Source: Bolinopsis microptera
Taxonomy: Eukaryota; Ctenophora; Tentaculata; Lobata; Bolinopsidae
DNA length: 64,000 nt
NCBI RefSeq assembly: GCF_026151205.1
Contig: NC_087072.1
Coordinates: forward strand, 8,927,669 to 8,991,668
Direction of reading: 5' to 3'
The translations under genes and the position numbers were made by a program. Of the stretch, positions 11,900-29,500 are shown piece after piece. Numbering within the stretch: position 1 is the stretch's first letter; the number at the start of each line of letters is the position of its first letter. The notes beneath the pieces were generated by a model that did no database searches, was not told where the DNA came from, and saw nothing but the letters and a program-made list of their open reading frames with translations.

Positions 11900-13255
11900 T
11901 TTTTTCCGTTCACACTCTTTTATAAAAAGGCAAAAGTGAAGGGTTACGAATGGTCGTTTTTGCAGAAAAACGTGGATTTTGGAGATAGCGGTAGGGGGGT
12001 CTGAATATGTTGTCATTACGGCCTTCCTTTCGTTAGTCAACTACACGCGCGTATGGCGCGCAAGGGTAGCTAATTGCGAAGATGTAATGTATATATATTA
12101 TCCTGTAGACAGTGTATGCGCGGCGCGAGTGTATTTTATAATGTATTAGTAGGTAGTGCGCCATCGACAGTGAGCCGCGCGTGCCGACTGTAGGATGGTT
12201 TTTTAGCGCTAATTTCGGCCAGCACAATTTTCTTCAAACAAATAGATATTGAGTATCCTTCCCGACCTCCAATTGCAACAAAAATTGGTAGGCTTACTTA
12301 AAAACTTACAAGGAAAGTGTCCGAAAAATTTAAAGCATATCCAACCATCAGACATTATGTTACAGCTAAAAGTAGCGTATTTTGCCCCATTTTGATTACT
12401 ATATCAACTCCGATATCCACCAAATTTTTCGGACAGTTGTGAAAGCCCTATTGGAAGGTCGTCGCCAATTTCCAGAATGATCTCATTTAAGGAACTGAAG
12501 ATAAATCCGAATAATACGACAAAAATGGTCAAATTTAGACGAATTTGGGTCAAATTACGCGACTTTTACAGCTACTTTTGCTCCAAAAGCCGCGCACCAT
12601 CAAATATGGCACCTAGGCGAAACTCACTGATCTTTCCAAAAAGGTATGACAAATTTGGTATTGGGGAAATTCTCACAATCTCTAGAAAACAGTGGTACAA
12701 AAATTTTTAAAATCCGAGCAAGTTTATTTTTATCGTGCACCTCCTAGTATTAGGCAATATACGCCCAATTTGTATGTGACATGCGTAGTATAGTGTACTG
12801 ATGTGTAAAATTGTAAAACATGAGTATAGTTCAATTTTTGCTTACAATTTCTTGAATTACAAATACAAATTAAGTTCTGCGGCAATTGAATTCAATCACA
12901 AGTGTTTCCCTATTTAAAACATAATGTTCATATTATGAAGTGATCAGTTGATTAGAGCTTGTATTGTAGTTGAAGTGAATGGAAATCTAGCGTCCCCCAC
13001 AACTGACAACGAAACAACGGGCGCAATTCTTGTTAGCTTTACTACTACAGTCGTGCTTGCTTTGCCACATTCGTAGCGAAGCAAGCATGATCGATAATGT
13101 GCGCGGCGCATCGGACATCGGAGTTCTTCAAAGTTGAAGTGCAAATATTTAAACTTAAAATTTAGGGAAAATAAATAAATTACTCCGACGGCGCGGCACT
13201 GAACAAAATTTACATATCAAAAATAAACAATTATCCTTCAAAAAAATTATAGCTA
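11900..13255. other. No gene recognised; repeat-like intergenic DNA
   Basis: Several open frames (12033-12227, 12477-12710, 12944-13144) show no protein motif. GC-rich words such as 'gcgcggcgc' resemble the family A/B repeats. Confidence 0.4.
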
Positions 13256-13462
13256 GCTTTGTCAACGGTAACAGAACACTGCGGCTCTAGACCAGTACAG
13301 GTCGAAAAATATAACCGGGACATCTGTCTCGTTAGGACTGCATGCGGTTCATCGGGTGCGAAGGGCCAGCATCCCTTCCACCTCAAATAACAACGCTACA
13401 GAAACAACAAGGAAAACCGTGATAGGAGTGATTCTCGGAATGCAAGGAATGGTGATTCCAGT

Positions 13463-16400
13463 ATGAAGCGGTCTGGGCAAAGCTGCAAGGACCCCAGGAC
13501 GCAGATGAGAACGAAGAGGTCACCTTATTGCCACAGTGTTATTAGTTCACACATCACCAACGTGAACGCCGAAAAAGGGAGATCATCCCCTTCCAATTTT
13601 ATAAAAAACAGACTTAACTTGGGGACGTGGAATGTTCTGTCTCTGGAAAGCAGCACATCGAAGCTTTATGAATTGTCACAGAATGTTTCTAAGTACAAGT
13701 TGGATGTTTTGGGTCTTACGGAAACACATACTGGTGAGGAAATGCTGGATAATGGGTCATTGTTCATTTATTCAGGGAGATCGGATGGGCATAGGAGGCA
13801 GGGTGTTGGGTTGGTTTTGTCAAAAACCGTCAAGAATTCGCTTATCTCTTACACCCCTATGTCGGAGCGTATCCTAGCAGCTAGACTACATAGTCGGCAC
13901 ATCAATATTTCTGTTGTGGTGGCCTATGCTCCTACGGAGGATGCGCAGGATAGCGTTAAGGGACGATTTTTATCAGCAGTTGGGTGGATCATTCGACAGC
14001 CTACCTAGTCACGACGTGAAGATTCTTCTTGGTGACTTCAACGCCAAGATTGAAGATTGGTCGCGACAACTCATCTTGGTCTGGGGTAATTGGAGGAGAG
14101 TCCTTACATGAGACGTCAAGTAATAACGGACTTCGACTGTTGGATTTCTGTGCCATGTATCAGTTGACAGTTGGGGGAACATTGTTTCAACACAAGGACA
14201 TCCATAAAGGCACCTGGAGGTCTCCCAATGGCCGTACTGTCAATCAGATAGATCATGTTTGTATCTCTACCAAGTGGAGTCACTCTCTTCTTGATGTTCG
14301 AACTTATAGAGGTGCAGACATAGGCTCTGATCACTACTTGGTCAAGAGTCCTATGAGGATCAAACTGATGGGAATCAAAAGATACAAGGGTCACATAGAA
14401 AAGCACCAGCTATCGAGCTTCTGCGTGACCAATCTAAGGTGCAGGAGTATTGCATCGCACTGCATAACCGATTCAGTGGTCTGCCGGTGGAAGAGAGTCT
14501 GGATGGAGAGTGGGAGTTGGTCAAGGAGGGCATCAGGGAGGTTTCTTTGGAGGTTTTGGGTCAACGCCCGCGCCGGAGGAAGAAGCAGCACTTGTCACAA
14601 GAGACAAAGGATCTCATCACGGAGCGGAGTAAGGTCAAGCAGAAATGCCCAAGTGATGGATTCAATAGATCTGAGTATTCTCTTGCTAATAAGCGTGTTA
14701 AGAAGAGCTGCAAGAAGGACGATGAGAACTGGGCTTTACGGGTTGCAGCCGATCTGGAAACAGCTTCTTCACACGGTCAGCAGAGGGAGGTCTGGCAGAT
14801 GATCAAGTCCTTGTCAGGCAAGAAAAGTCGGAAGTCAACTGCTGTCAGAGATAAAACCGAGAAGTTGATTTCTGACCCCGCTGCTCAACGAAAACGATGG
14901 GGTGAGCACTTCGCTGAACTACTAAACCTGCAGATAGGAGACGTGGACCTTTCAGACCTAGACAGTCTAGAGGTCGCACAATGTTTTCCGTATCTGAGTG
15001 ATAGTGATATACCCCCTAGCAGAACAGAGATCTCTGAAGCTTTAAAGAGTCTGAAGAATCACAAGAGCCCTGGAATTGATGAAATTTCCAACGAACAGCT
15101 GAAGTATGGGGCTCCTGGTCTTTTAGACAGGCTTGAGAAACTGTTTGCACGTGTATGGGAGACAGAGAATGTGCCAGAGGATTGGGTTAAGGGTATCATT
15201 GTTATTGTCCCGAAAAAGGGTGATACATCATACTGCTCGAACAACAGGGGCATTACCCTACGCTCCACGGCATCAAAACTCTATCAGATAATAGTGTTGC
15301 GACGGATGAATGCGGGGCTTGAAGAACTGCTCCGAGAGAATCAGTGCGGGTTCAGGAAAAACAGGTCTTTCATAGATCAGATTTATTCGCTCCGTACTAT
15401 TATTCACAACAGCATTGAGTTTAATCTCCCCCTTTACATAAATTTTGTTGACTTTAAAGCGGCATTCGATTCACTTAATCGGGAGTTTATCTGGAAAGCT
15501 TTCAGTCATTATGGCTTGCCTTGTAAATAAATTCGCATAATGCAAGCATTCTTTTGCGGCACCGTCAGCGCTGTCAGACATAATGGCGAGCTCTCTGAGT
15601 GGTTTGACGTTACATCTGGTTCTGGGCAGGGGGATATTCAGGGTCCACCTATCTTTAATGTTTGCATCAACCTGCCTGCGCAGCGGGCTGAGGATAACAA
15701 AGTGTTGTCACACGGGGCAGTGCTGCAGAGAGCTACCACCAGCTCTGGTCAGGATACAGTCGTCCTGGATACTGACTATGCAGATGATTTGGCTATCATG
15801 GACAACACCAAGGACGGTCTCCAGGAGACGACTGATCTTTTATGCAAGTATGCGGCTCAGGCTGGCCTCAGAATCAATGCGAAGAAAACAGAGGTTATGG
15901 CCATCGGCAAGAATACATCACAGAGGCCATATACTGAAGCATCAACAGTGGACATTACAGTAGGAGACACGGCTATCCAGCAAGTCAGCAACTTCACTTA
16001 CCTTGGGTCGATTATATCAAGTGATGGGACTATTGACCGGGAGTTGTCTGCACGGATCCAGAAAGCCTCAGGAGCATTCAATCAGCTCGGTAATATTTGG
16101 AAGAATCGCAATATCCAAACTAACACCAAAATACGGATATATGTTGCAGCGGTTCTAACAATATTACTTTATGGAAGCGAAGTCTGGAACACTACTTCAA
16201 AGCAACTACATCGCTTCGAAGTTTTTCATCAAAACTGTTTGAGGAGAATCCTTCGAATTAAGTGGTTCCACCGGACGAGCAATGTTCAAGTGTTGGAGCG
16301 GGCAAGAATAAACCCGGTTATAACCTACATCAGTGCCAACCGTCTTCGCTGGTTTGGACATGTTTCTAGAATGCCGGACACCAGGCTACCAAAGTATCTA

Positions 16401-16610
16401 TTTGATTGGACACCTGCTCACGGCCGAAGATCACGTGGGCGGCCAAAAAAGAATTGGCGAACCTGTGTCCTAGAAGACGCAGTAACATTCACAGGAGATC
16501 CAGACATTGTATTTGATAAGGTCCGAGAGTTGGCAGGAAACCGAAAGCACTGGAGAGAGATGATACGACATAAGCGGCAATTCCTTGGTGCAGGCCACTC
16601 GAATGATTGA
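13463..16610 (+). pseudogene. LINE (non-LTR retrotransposon) endonuclease-reverse transcriptase, broken
   Basis: Encodes, in order, an APE-type endonuclease (LGTWNVLSL near 13610; GDFNAK near 14030; NQIDHV near 14240; GSDHYLV near 14330), a reverse transcriptase (NHKSPGIDE, GFRKNRS, FVDFKAAFD, and the catalytic YADD near 15777-15790) and a C-terminal segment with LLYGSEVW, RLRWFGHVSRMP and GRRSRGRPKKNW. The frame changes about three times (near 13965, 14045 and 14420) and an in-frame TAA at 15528-15530 splits the RT, so this copy cannot make the full protein. The 5' UTR probably starts near 13260. After the stop comes only a very short 3' end with 'tatcaagtatcaagtaagta', a simple-repeat tail. 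The compact structure and tail suggest an RTE-like clade, but clade assignment needs a tree. Confidence 0.85.
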
Positions 16611-16619
16611 GGAGACCTT

Positions 16620-18600
16620 ATCTGTATCAAGTATCAAGTAAGTATGTCAATATAATATGATATAATTATTTATTTGTTATTTAGCTTCCTAATCTCGAAC
16701 GCTTTATATTTGATATTATGGTTTTTTTTGTTGCGCGATGCATATATGTACTACTGGGCCGTTTATAGATCGGCGAAATGCCTCATTGAGCCCTCGGCCG
16801 CAAAAGATTGATATCGTGAATCAACGGTTGCCTATTCAATTCATGCAAAAAGTCCGAAAAGAGCGCCGCGCATGAAAAGGGTTAGATGCGCTTTGTTAAA
16901 TCATAAATGTACGTATAATTTCAATGGCGAATCGTGAAGATGTCATCAAATTCTATTTTTATTTTTGATACTTGTACTGGTTTATAATCTATCAAGACGC
17001 GCGCCGACGATCTTGAAAGAAGCGCATCACGTAAGCCGCTTTTGTATTTGTATCACGTCGTGACCTTCATTGTCATTTCATTTAGTGTATCGGGCGAAAG
17101 TCACACTTGATGGAGATCCGAGACGGGTTTTCGCAGATATAATATAATCACGCCAGGGACCATTTTAACCCGGTCATGATCATGTGGGGTTGGGGTGCGC
17201 TCCTACCATGTACCACCTACTATGTACTAAATCACTCGCCCAAATTTTAAGAAAATTCTTGTGAAAAGGCCCTATGAGATTGATCTAAATGGGTGTATTT
17301 TTGGACGCTGATTCCGAATCACCCCCCACGAAGTAGGATAAAAATGCTTCCCTGGAGAGTTATGGGCAAAAAGCCGGTTTGGTTTGTATCACGTGGTGAC
17401 CCCCACGGTCGCTTCACTATAGTAGAGTTTCGACGATACAGGGGGAGCCGCGCACTCGTGTCTTTCAACGTATGACAAGGTTTGGTCACGTGACATGCTA
17501 GTAAAACATGAATTCGATTGTTTAGCGCTCGGGTTAGGGTTTGTGGTAAGGGTTATGGATAGCTTCGGGGTTAGGATTAGGGGTTTATGTAAAACCGTTT
17601 TGTACGGCTGCAAAACCATAAAAACCAAAGTCACGTGAAATTTTTGGGCGAGCGAATTGGGAATAGAACCGGAATCAGCGTTCGAAAATACATCGGTACA
17701 GTAGGGCTTCAACTGTCTAGATAAGAAATATCTCGGAGATATTTGTCTTGACAGTGTGTATCAAATTCAATTTGATCAAAGACGCACATTATTATTACGT
17801 TACTAATAATTCGATACGATTTTCTCAAACCAAAGCGCTTGCAGTGGCGTAACGTACGCCCGGCTTTGTAAGACGAGCGCGGCACGTTAGCATGGAGCAA
17901 GTGAAGCAACATCTGAATCAAAATAAAATTCCAAACAGAGAACTAATATACAGCAGTTTTAAGCTGAAGAGGCCACGTATTCTGTTTCCGAAGTACCATT
18001 TTCATGGAAAAGTTTCGTCTCCCAGTTCAGATTGAGAATCAACCTTACATCACATATTATCAAAAGCAGAAAAAAACCCGGCTCATTCTTAATAACAATA
18101 GGTGCTACTAATACTATCAGATAAGCTCCGTTTCTTTAAAAAGTGATTTAAATTAACACTCGTTTTTACTTCAGACAACCAGTCTATTGAAAAGGATTCT
18201 AGATTTTAAATATCACCTATTAATTTAATTGTCACGTATGGTCATTCAATGCATAACCGGAGAGTTTAAAAACGGAAAGGATTGATTACGGAGGGGGGAG
18301 GCCGAGGATAACAGTGATTACGTAATATCTGAATCGTTGAAGATCACAATCTACTGATCAGTATTTAAGAATGTAGTTATGTCAAGTGGAAGCAATAAAT
18401 TAAATGACCAAGACCAGCTCTTGCTATCAATATATCAAAGTTGAAAATATCAATTTCATGAAAATAAAGGGATATAAGTCGAGGAGTTGGATTAATATCT
18501 TGATGCTAAATATTTTAACATGGCAACCAACTTCTAACTTTGCCTTTCTGAAAGTTACAATAATTCTCATTATATAGCAACATAAATCATTTTGAGTATT
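16620..18600. repeat. Second composite repeat cluster, partly mirroring 1-2055
   Basis: Contains a family A copy (16733-16823, minus), a degenerate family B core near 16990, the block 17233-17690 that matches 1206-1395 and 1-120 in inverted or direct order, a lone CAGTGGCGTAAC hAT-type end at 17843-17854, and a decayed relative of the 2676-3285 element near 18275-18335. No gene seen. Confidence 0.6.
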
Positions 18601-18673
18601 TTAAAATAGTAGCAGGAAAATTATAACTTTTCAATAATAATTAACTTGCTCATAAGCATGACAAAATGTCAGT

Positions 18674-24210
<5,537 letters not shown>

Positions 24211-24568
24211 TCTGCCTCCTACAGTATCATTAACCGTGAGTTAAAGTGATCAGTCGAATTAAGAAGTAAAGCATGTTCACGTAAATAATCTTTGGAATTG
24301 GTTGGATTTTTAATTATTTAGAGAATAATAAAAAGAATTTAAGATAGCAACTTGTCATCTGTAAAACGTGAAAAACCACACAAAACATCCATCACAAATA
24401 ATTTAAAGTTATTGCATAGTATTTGAATCTGAAAACTTTATTTCCACACTGGTCAAATATTTATTGCTATATTCGATCATCTTTCAACTCTCTTAGAACC
24501 ATCACATGAAATGTTAAACTGTAAAAACGGTGATAAAACTAGTAATCACCCTCTTAAAACAACATTCT
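24211..24568 (-). promoter_or_regulatory. 358-bp CTNNBL1-DHX15 intergenic region with AATAAA signals
   Basis: Reading in gene direction, two AATAAA hexamers lie at 24460-24465 and 24437-24442, about 104-130 nt after the CTNNBL1 stop. Both are plausible polyadenylation signals. An acceptor-like ACTGTAG ends 8 nt before the DHX15 ATG, compatible with a 5' UTR intron or trans-splicing. Confidence 0.5.
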
Positions 24569-26215
24569 TCAAGTCAGCTGATTTATCATGTGATTAATGT
24601 TCAACTTTTCTTCGTTAGCCTTATTCTTATCATCGCCCAAACTGTCAGCATACTCCTGCATAATCTCCCTAACTGGCTCTAATGTCTCCCCCTTCAGATT
24701 TAACAGTTGTCTCACTCTATCAAAAACGGTGCTAATACCAGCAGTTCCTATACTGAGAATTATATAGTTTAGTCTCTGAAGTGTGAAGAGTCCAACGTCG
24801 AGTCTCTTCATATAAAACTCATTCTCCTTCTCCTCATCTACATCCTCCAATTGTAATTTCTCCTCTTCGATATCTCTGTCCACAGCCTTGGCTCGGTACA
24901 GATAGAAGAGATGAAGTTCAACAAGCCTGTCTACTTTGAGATGATCATCCTCAACAAACTTATTCATGAGTCTCTGGAGTTGGGAGCCTGATAAGTTTCT
25001 CAGCAGATGTGATATGATGGAGGTGACATGTTCCACCCACTCTTGTTCACTGAAACCACCACGTTTAACCTTCTTACCAGGAGTTTTCATGAAGCAAGGA
25101 AAGAGAGATCGTAGTCCGTATACATCTATAAACTTTGCGCAACAATTAATACCCTCATCTCCTTGGAGGGCAAAGTTGAGCACTTTGAGGGCAGGAGGTC
25201 GGGACATCTTTTTCTCTCGTAACATGAGGATCATCAGCTCTACACCCTCACCCTTTAGGAAGATATCCCTGTTTTCTGAAGCTAGCAAGGAGAGACAGAG
25301 ACTATCAAACAAGTTGTGCATCATTTCCTGCTCTTCAGCTATTTGAGGGTTACGTCTCTTGTAGAGCGCCAGGGCTTGCAACATGGTGTCTATACCCTCT
25401 ATGTTCCCTAGTTGGGTCCTATTAGAGACAGAGGATTGCAAAAGGATAGCAAGCAACTCAGAACAATACAACTTGTTCTGATCGAATGATCGTACCTTGA
25501 GTCTGTTAAGGATCCAGGCTAGGAGACCTTGTGTGAAGGCGTGATCTGCTAGTTCCGGATCTGCTTCCACTAAATTTTCAGCAATACCCAGAATGTTGTG
25601 GAGACCTTTGGCTTCATCCTCGTTTTTCTCGTCGAGAGCCTCGAGAACTTGAACAAGAACTGACATAATCTGGTTTTGGACAAGAGCTTCAACAAGCTCC
25701 AAAGCATCATCAATAGCTTCGTTGATAACATCAGTGTCAGTTAGTTCGTGAAGGAGATCAACCACTCCTAACACGATATCAGAGTTAGGATGCCCAAGAA
25801 GGGACACGATAAGCTTCACTCCTTTGCACTGTACCAGTACAGGGAACAGCTGGGGCTGTGTCGCTATAGTCAGACACTTTCCCACCTCCACATGAAGTTC
25901 TATCTCACTCTCCATGAACTTTTCCGGCTGTTCCGTGTGCTTGATGCGCAATTCCTGGTTCTTTGTGTACTTCTTCTCCAGATTCAGGATCATTCTCTTC
26001 ACTGTTCCGTCGTCCATCTCTGCTGTTTTGTCTTCGTCCAGCTCCATCACCAAAGCCAGACGTTCTTCATCCGTCATGTCTTCGTAGTTCTTCTTCTGTG
26101 GTGCCTCCACTGCTTTGCGTTTGAACATGCCCTCGAAGTCTCCATCTCCATCACCATCAGGGGCACGTTTCAACGTACGGGCTGGTTGGAAGTCTAGTAA
26201 TTCGTCTATATCCAT
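24569..26215 (-). CDS. CTNNBL1: Beta-catenin-like protein 1, single exon, 548 aa
   Basis: One uninterrupted frame covers the whole protein; the human protein is 563 aa. The N-terminal segment has an acidic stretch and a basic nuclear-localisation-like patch (MFKRKAVEAPQKK, about 30-42). A run of ARM-type helical repeats fills the rest, with recognisable CTNNBL1 blocks such as YEDMTDEERLALVMELDEDK, YCSELLAILLQ and KVLNFALQGDEG, and the C-terminal coiled segment YLYRAKAVDRDIEEEK. Known role: nuclear ARM protein bound to the CDC5L/Prp19 spliceosome subcomplex and, in vertebrates, to AID. Neighbours DHX15 and UTP18 have introns while this gene has none, so it may descend from a retrocopy or have lost its introns. 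CCTACAG sits directly before the ATG, a possible splice acceptor. Confidence 0.95.
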   Translation of the reverse strand: MDIDELLDFQPARTLKRAPDGDGDGDFEGMFKRKAVEAPQKKNYEDMTDEERLALVMELDEDKTAEMDDGTVKRMILNLEKKYTKNQELRIKHTEQPEKFMESEIELHVEVGKCLTIATQPQLFPVLVQCKGVKLIVSLLGHPNSDIVLGVVDLLHELTDTDVINEAIDDALELVEALVQNQIMSVLVQVLEALDEKNEDEAKGLHNILGIAENLVEADPELADHAFTQGLLAWILNRLKVRSFDQNKLYCSELLAILLQSSVSNRTQLGNIEGIDTMLQALALYKRRNPQIAEEQEMMHNLFDSLCLSLLASENRDIFLKGEGVELMILMLREKKMSRPPALKVLNFALQGDEGINCCAKFIDVYGLRSLFPCFMKTPGKKVKRGGFSEQEWVEHVTSIISHLLRNLSGSQLQRLMNKFVEDDHLKVDRLVELHLFYLYRAKAVDRDIEEEKLQLEDVDEEKENEFYMKRLDVGLFTLQRLNYIILSIGTAGISTVFDRVRQLLNLKGETLEPVREIMQEYADSLGDDKNKANEEKLNINHMINQLT

Positions 26216-26573
26216 CTGTAGGATCTACCTGATGGCATACGGGAGGTAAATATATTACCACTTATATATCGTTCAAAAATATCATAATTTAGGGAAAACT
26301 TGGAATTTAGTTTATAATTAAAATATTCAACTCACAATTATTTATTTAGGTTATCAACGATTAAAAGATAAAAGTTTACAACTTTTTTTGAGAAGTGACC
26401 ATCACTACTATTATCCACACCGAAATTACAAAGACTTGGACACTGATTTAGCACTAGTTAAAATTCTAGTTAAAATCAAACAAAAACATACAGTCAGAAT
26501 ATACTAAACAAATTCCATCTCGTCAACTTTAATAAATTACCCTCAGTAAAAAGTCTAAAAACAGTTCCAAATC
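26216..26573 (-). promoter_or_regulatory. 358-bp UTP18-CTNNBL1 intergenic region
   Basis: Contains an AATAAA hexamer on the minus strand at 26341-26346 (228 nt after the UTP18 stop) and the CTNNBL1 5' leader. No TATA element evident. Confidence 0.4.
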
Positions 26574-29500
26574 TCAATAAGACGGATAGTGTGTGAGTCT
26601 GTAAAGAAGAGCTTTCCCCTTGGTGGTCCCGACACCAATATAACCAGAGTTAGGAGAAAAGTGCATATCTGATACGTGGGCTAGGGGTGTGTTGGAGGTG
26701 GGCCAGTTTGGAACACATTGAAGAGAGTGGAGGTTTATCAGACGGAGCGAGTGTTTCAATTCCTGGGGAGGGATTATTTAATTAAATCATATGAAGAATT
26801 GGTTAATTTTTTGCTTTAGTCAACACTGTCCGGCACGCTCAAGTCACTATGTTCATTCTTTATCAACAAGCAGGCTTATTAAAAAATACATTCATTGTAT
26901 GCATGGAATGCCAATTCGCATGCCAGTCCATTCTTAGGTCACAGGGGTCACAGTTGGATATTTTCCGACTCATTCATCAAATTAGTTCCTGTCTAAAGCC
27001 AATTAAAGTAAATTAAATAGAGCCAATCAGATGATGTAGATCGAACGCCGATATAATTCAGTTAAAGGACCAGTTAACTGAAAAATAGTCTCCAATTTGG
27101 CTAAGATTTAAATCAGCTGTGACAAACTGGTAAAGAATCGTATCGCCGAAAGAACCAACTCTCTAGCGTACGTGTAACGCGTGTTATTGCAATAATAAGC
27201 TGTGGCCTCGTGACGTCATAAAGTCCCTCAGTGCGCGCTTGCATATAGCGTAATACATTGCAAATGTTTATCATCGTCAATAAAACACGTGTAACTCACT
27301 CAAATTTTAGAATTATGACTATTACCCTAGTTCTCCAAAATCCTTATAGTTTTGGCTATCATCCTAACTAAAGGAATAGCTGATTGGCTGTACAGTGCTC
27401 ACGTCATGATTATAAACAGTGATATAGGTTCTTGAACAGTGGCGGGTGAATGTACGGTTAGAAAGTTTCTGCTATTACAACTTATGTCATATGTGATAAT
27501 TGTGGATTGATTTCATTGCTTAATTACACAAGCAGGGAGACTTTACCGATTATTTTTCCCCAGTCCATGAAACTCTAACGAATTTAGAAAGGATCTAGAT
27601 AAGTAGGAGTTTGTTCAATTCCGAGAGCAATTATATTTATAGCATAGCGAAATTTCTAACTTTAATCCGAATGTGTCAGCCAGTACAGGAGACAAGAAGT
27701 CTGGCTACTTTACGGCCGTTCCTCTGGGACCATTAGTAGAAGTAGCTTCTATCAGAACAGTCACTCAACAGTGCCGTGGGAACAGAATTCCCGCCAAAAT
27801 ACCCGGTCTACCAAATAGTAATACTGATTGGAGTGTACGGTGTGAGGTGTGTTTTGAATTAGACTTACGGCTTACCTAGTTGTTATCCTAATTGCATTAT
27901 CATCGGTACATAACATAAATAAACTACTGGTAAGTTTAAATACCAAGTGCAAACGTGTTCAGTCAATCGACCCACTTAACAACTATAGAATCTCCAAGAC
28001 CCTATTATTCTCTGGCCATATAATACGGCACGATCGATTGTTAGATGGCTAAACGACCAACGTTAATCTATACAATTCTAAAACTATGAGCTAGCACTTT
28101 AATATAAAAATACACTTTTTATATTACTCCTGATTTTTACATTTCATGTAAAACATTGTCGCCACAGGTTGATCATGGACACTAACAGCTTAATTTGAGA
28201 TAAATGACTTATGAGTTTCTCTAAAGTTAACTCTAAAGTTGTGTAGTCCAGTCATTTATGGACATTTATGGAAATGAACCTGCAAATGTTCTAATACTCA
28301 CGAAACTTTGCACAGACCTTCCCGAAGTTATGAATAAACGATTTTCGTTTGGAGACATTTTTTTGACCGTGGAGAAAACCCAGGAGGGCCACGCCCATAT
28401 TGACCCAATAACATAACCGACCCCTTGCTTCTGAAGGTCGTAGAGACTTCAAAATAGGCTTAAACGAAGCCGCATATGCATGTTTATATAGGAGTTATTG
28501 AGCAACACATGGCCTAAAATCCATACTTTTCGATAAATTCGCCTAAAACCATTTTGGGCGTGGTGCTGAGCCCATTTTCGATCGGATCGTGATAGTCTTT
28601 AGACAGGGTGCAAAAGAACCGCAATTAGCATATTAATATATGACTTACGAACAAACATATGCCTTAAAGTGCTTACTTTTTCAGTTATTGGCGAAAAACT
28701 GATTTTCGGTTCCAGAAATCATGCAAAACTATGGGTATCTGGTAAATTGGGCTATGAAGGCCCTAAAGGTTTTTGAATGTGTGTAAATTGTGCAGAATGG
28801 CCATGTTTATATACAACTTATGAAGCAAAATGTACCCTAAATTACTTACTTTTCGAGTTATTCGGGGGAAAAGATTGTATTATGTCCATTTTCTACCTGT
28901 AAAATACAGTCTAACGAGCTCCTCTGCGCGCGCAAGGGACTTTATGACGTCATCGCCAAAATAATACAAACGCTATTTACACGCGTTAGAGAGCAGTTAG
29001 AGATTTAGGAATTTCGACTCGTTGCTTAGTTTGCTATTTGTCACATTCTGTCAAAATATGAGGATAACTTTTTTTTCAGTTAACTGGTCCTTTAAATCAA
29101 CTCTAAAGAAGCAGGACATCCACTGGGCACTGAGTTAAGAACACAAACCTTGCTAGAGATAGCGAGCAATTCTCCAGTGGAGTTGAAAACAGTCCTGTCA
29201 ACCTCAGTAGTCAAGTTCATGAGAACACGCAGAGGTTTACTGCTAGTTTTATAGATATCGTCCTTGTTGTAGATGTTGACCACTCCACTGTCACTTCCTA
29301 CTGCTACGTGACGTGACGAATGTCCTATCGAGGTCACGTGCAATGCGCCGTCGTCCTAGATGAATTGCATTTTATTTGTTTGCTATTAGAGCTGATGTTT
29401 ATCAATTTTTCGGAGGTAATAAATTCAAGGAATTTTAGTAATTCCATAAACGTTTAGACCAAAAAAGGACAACGAATTAAATGAAACTGACCTGAAATTC

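Noticed and set aside
13632-15268. Additional short frames inside the LINE
   Set aside because: Out-of-frame shadows of the endonuclease and RT coding sequence.
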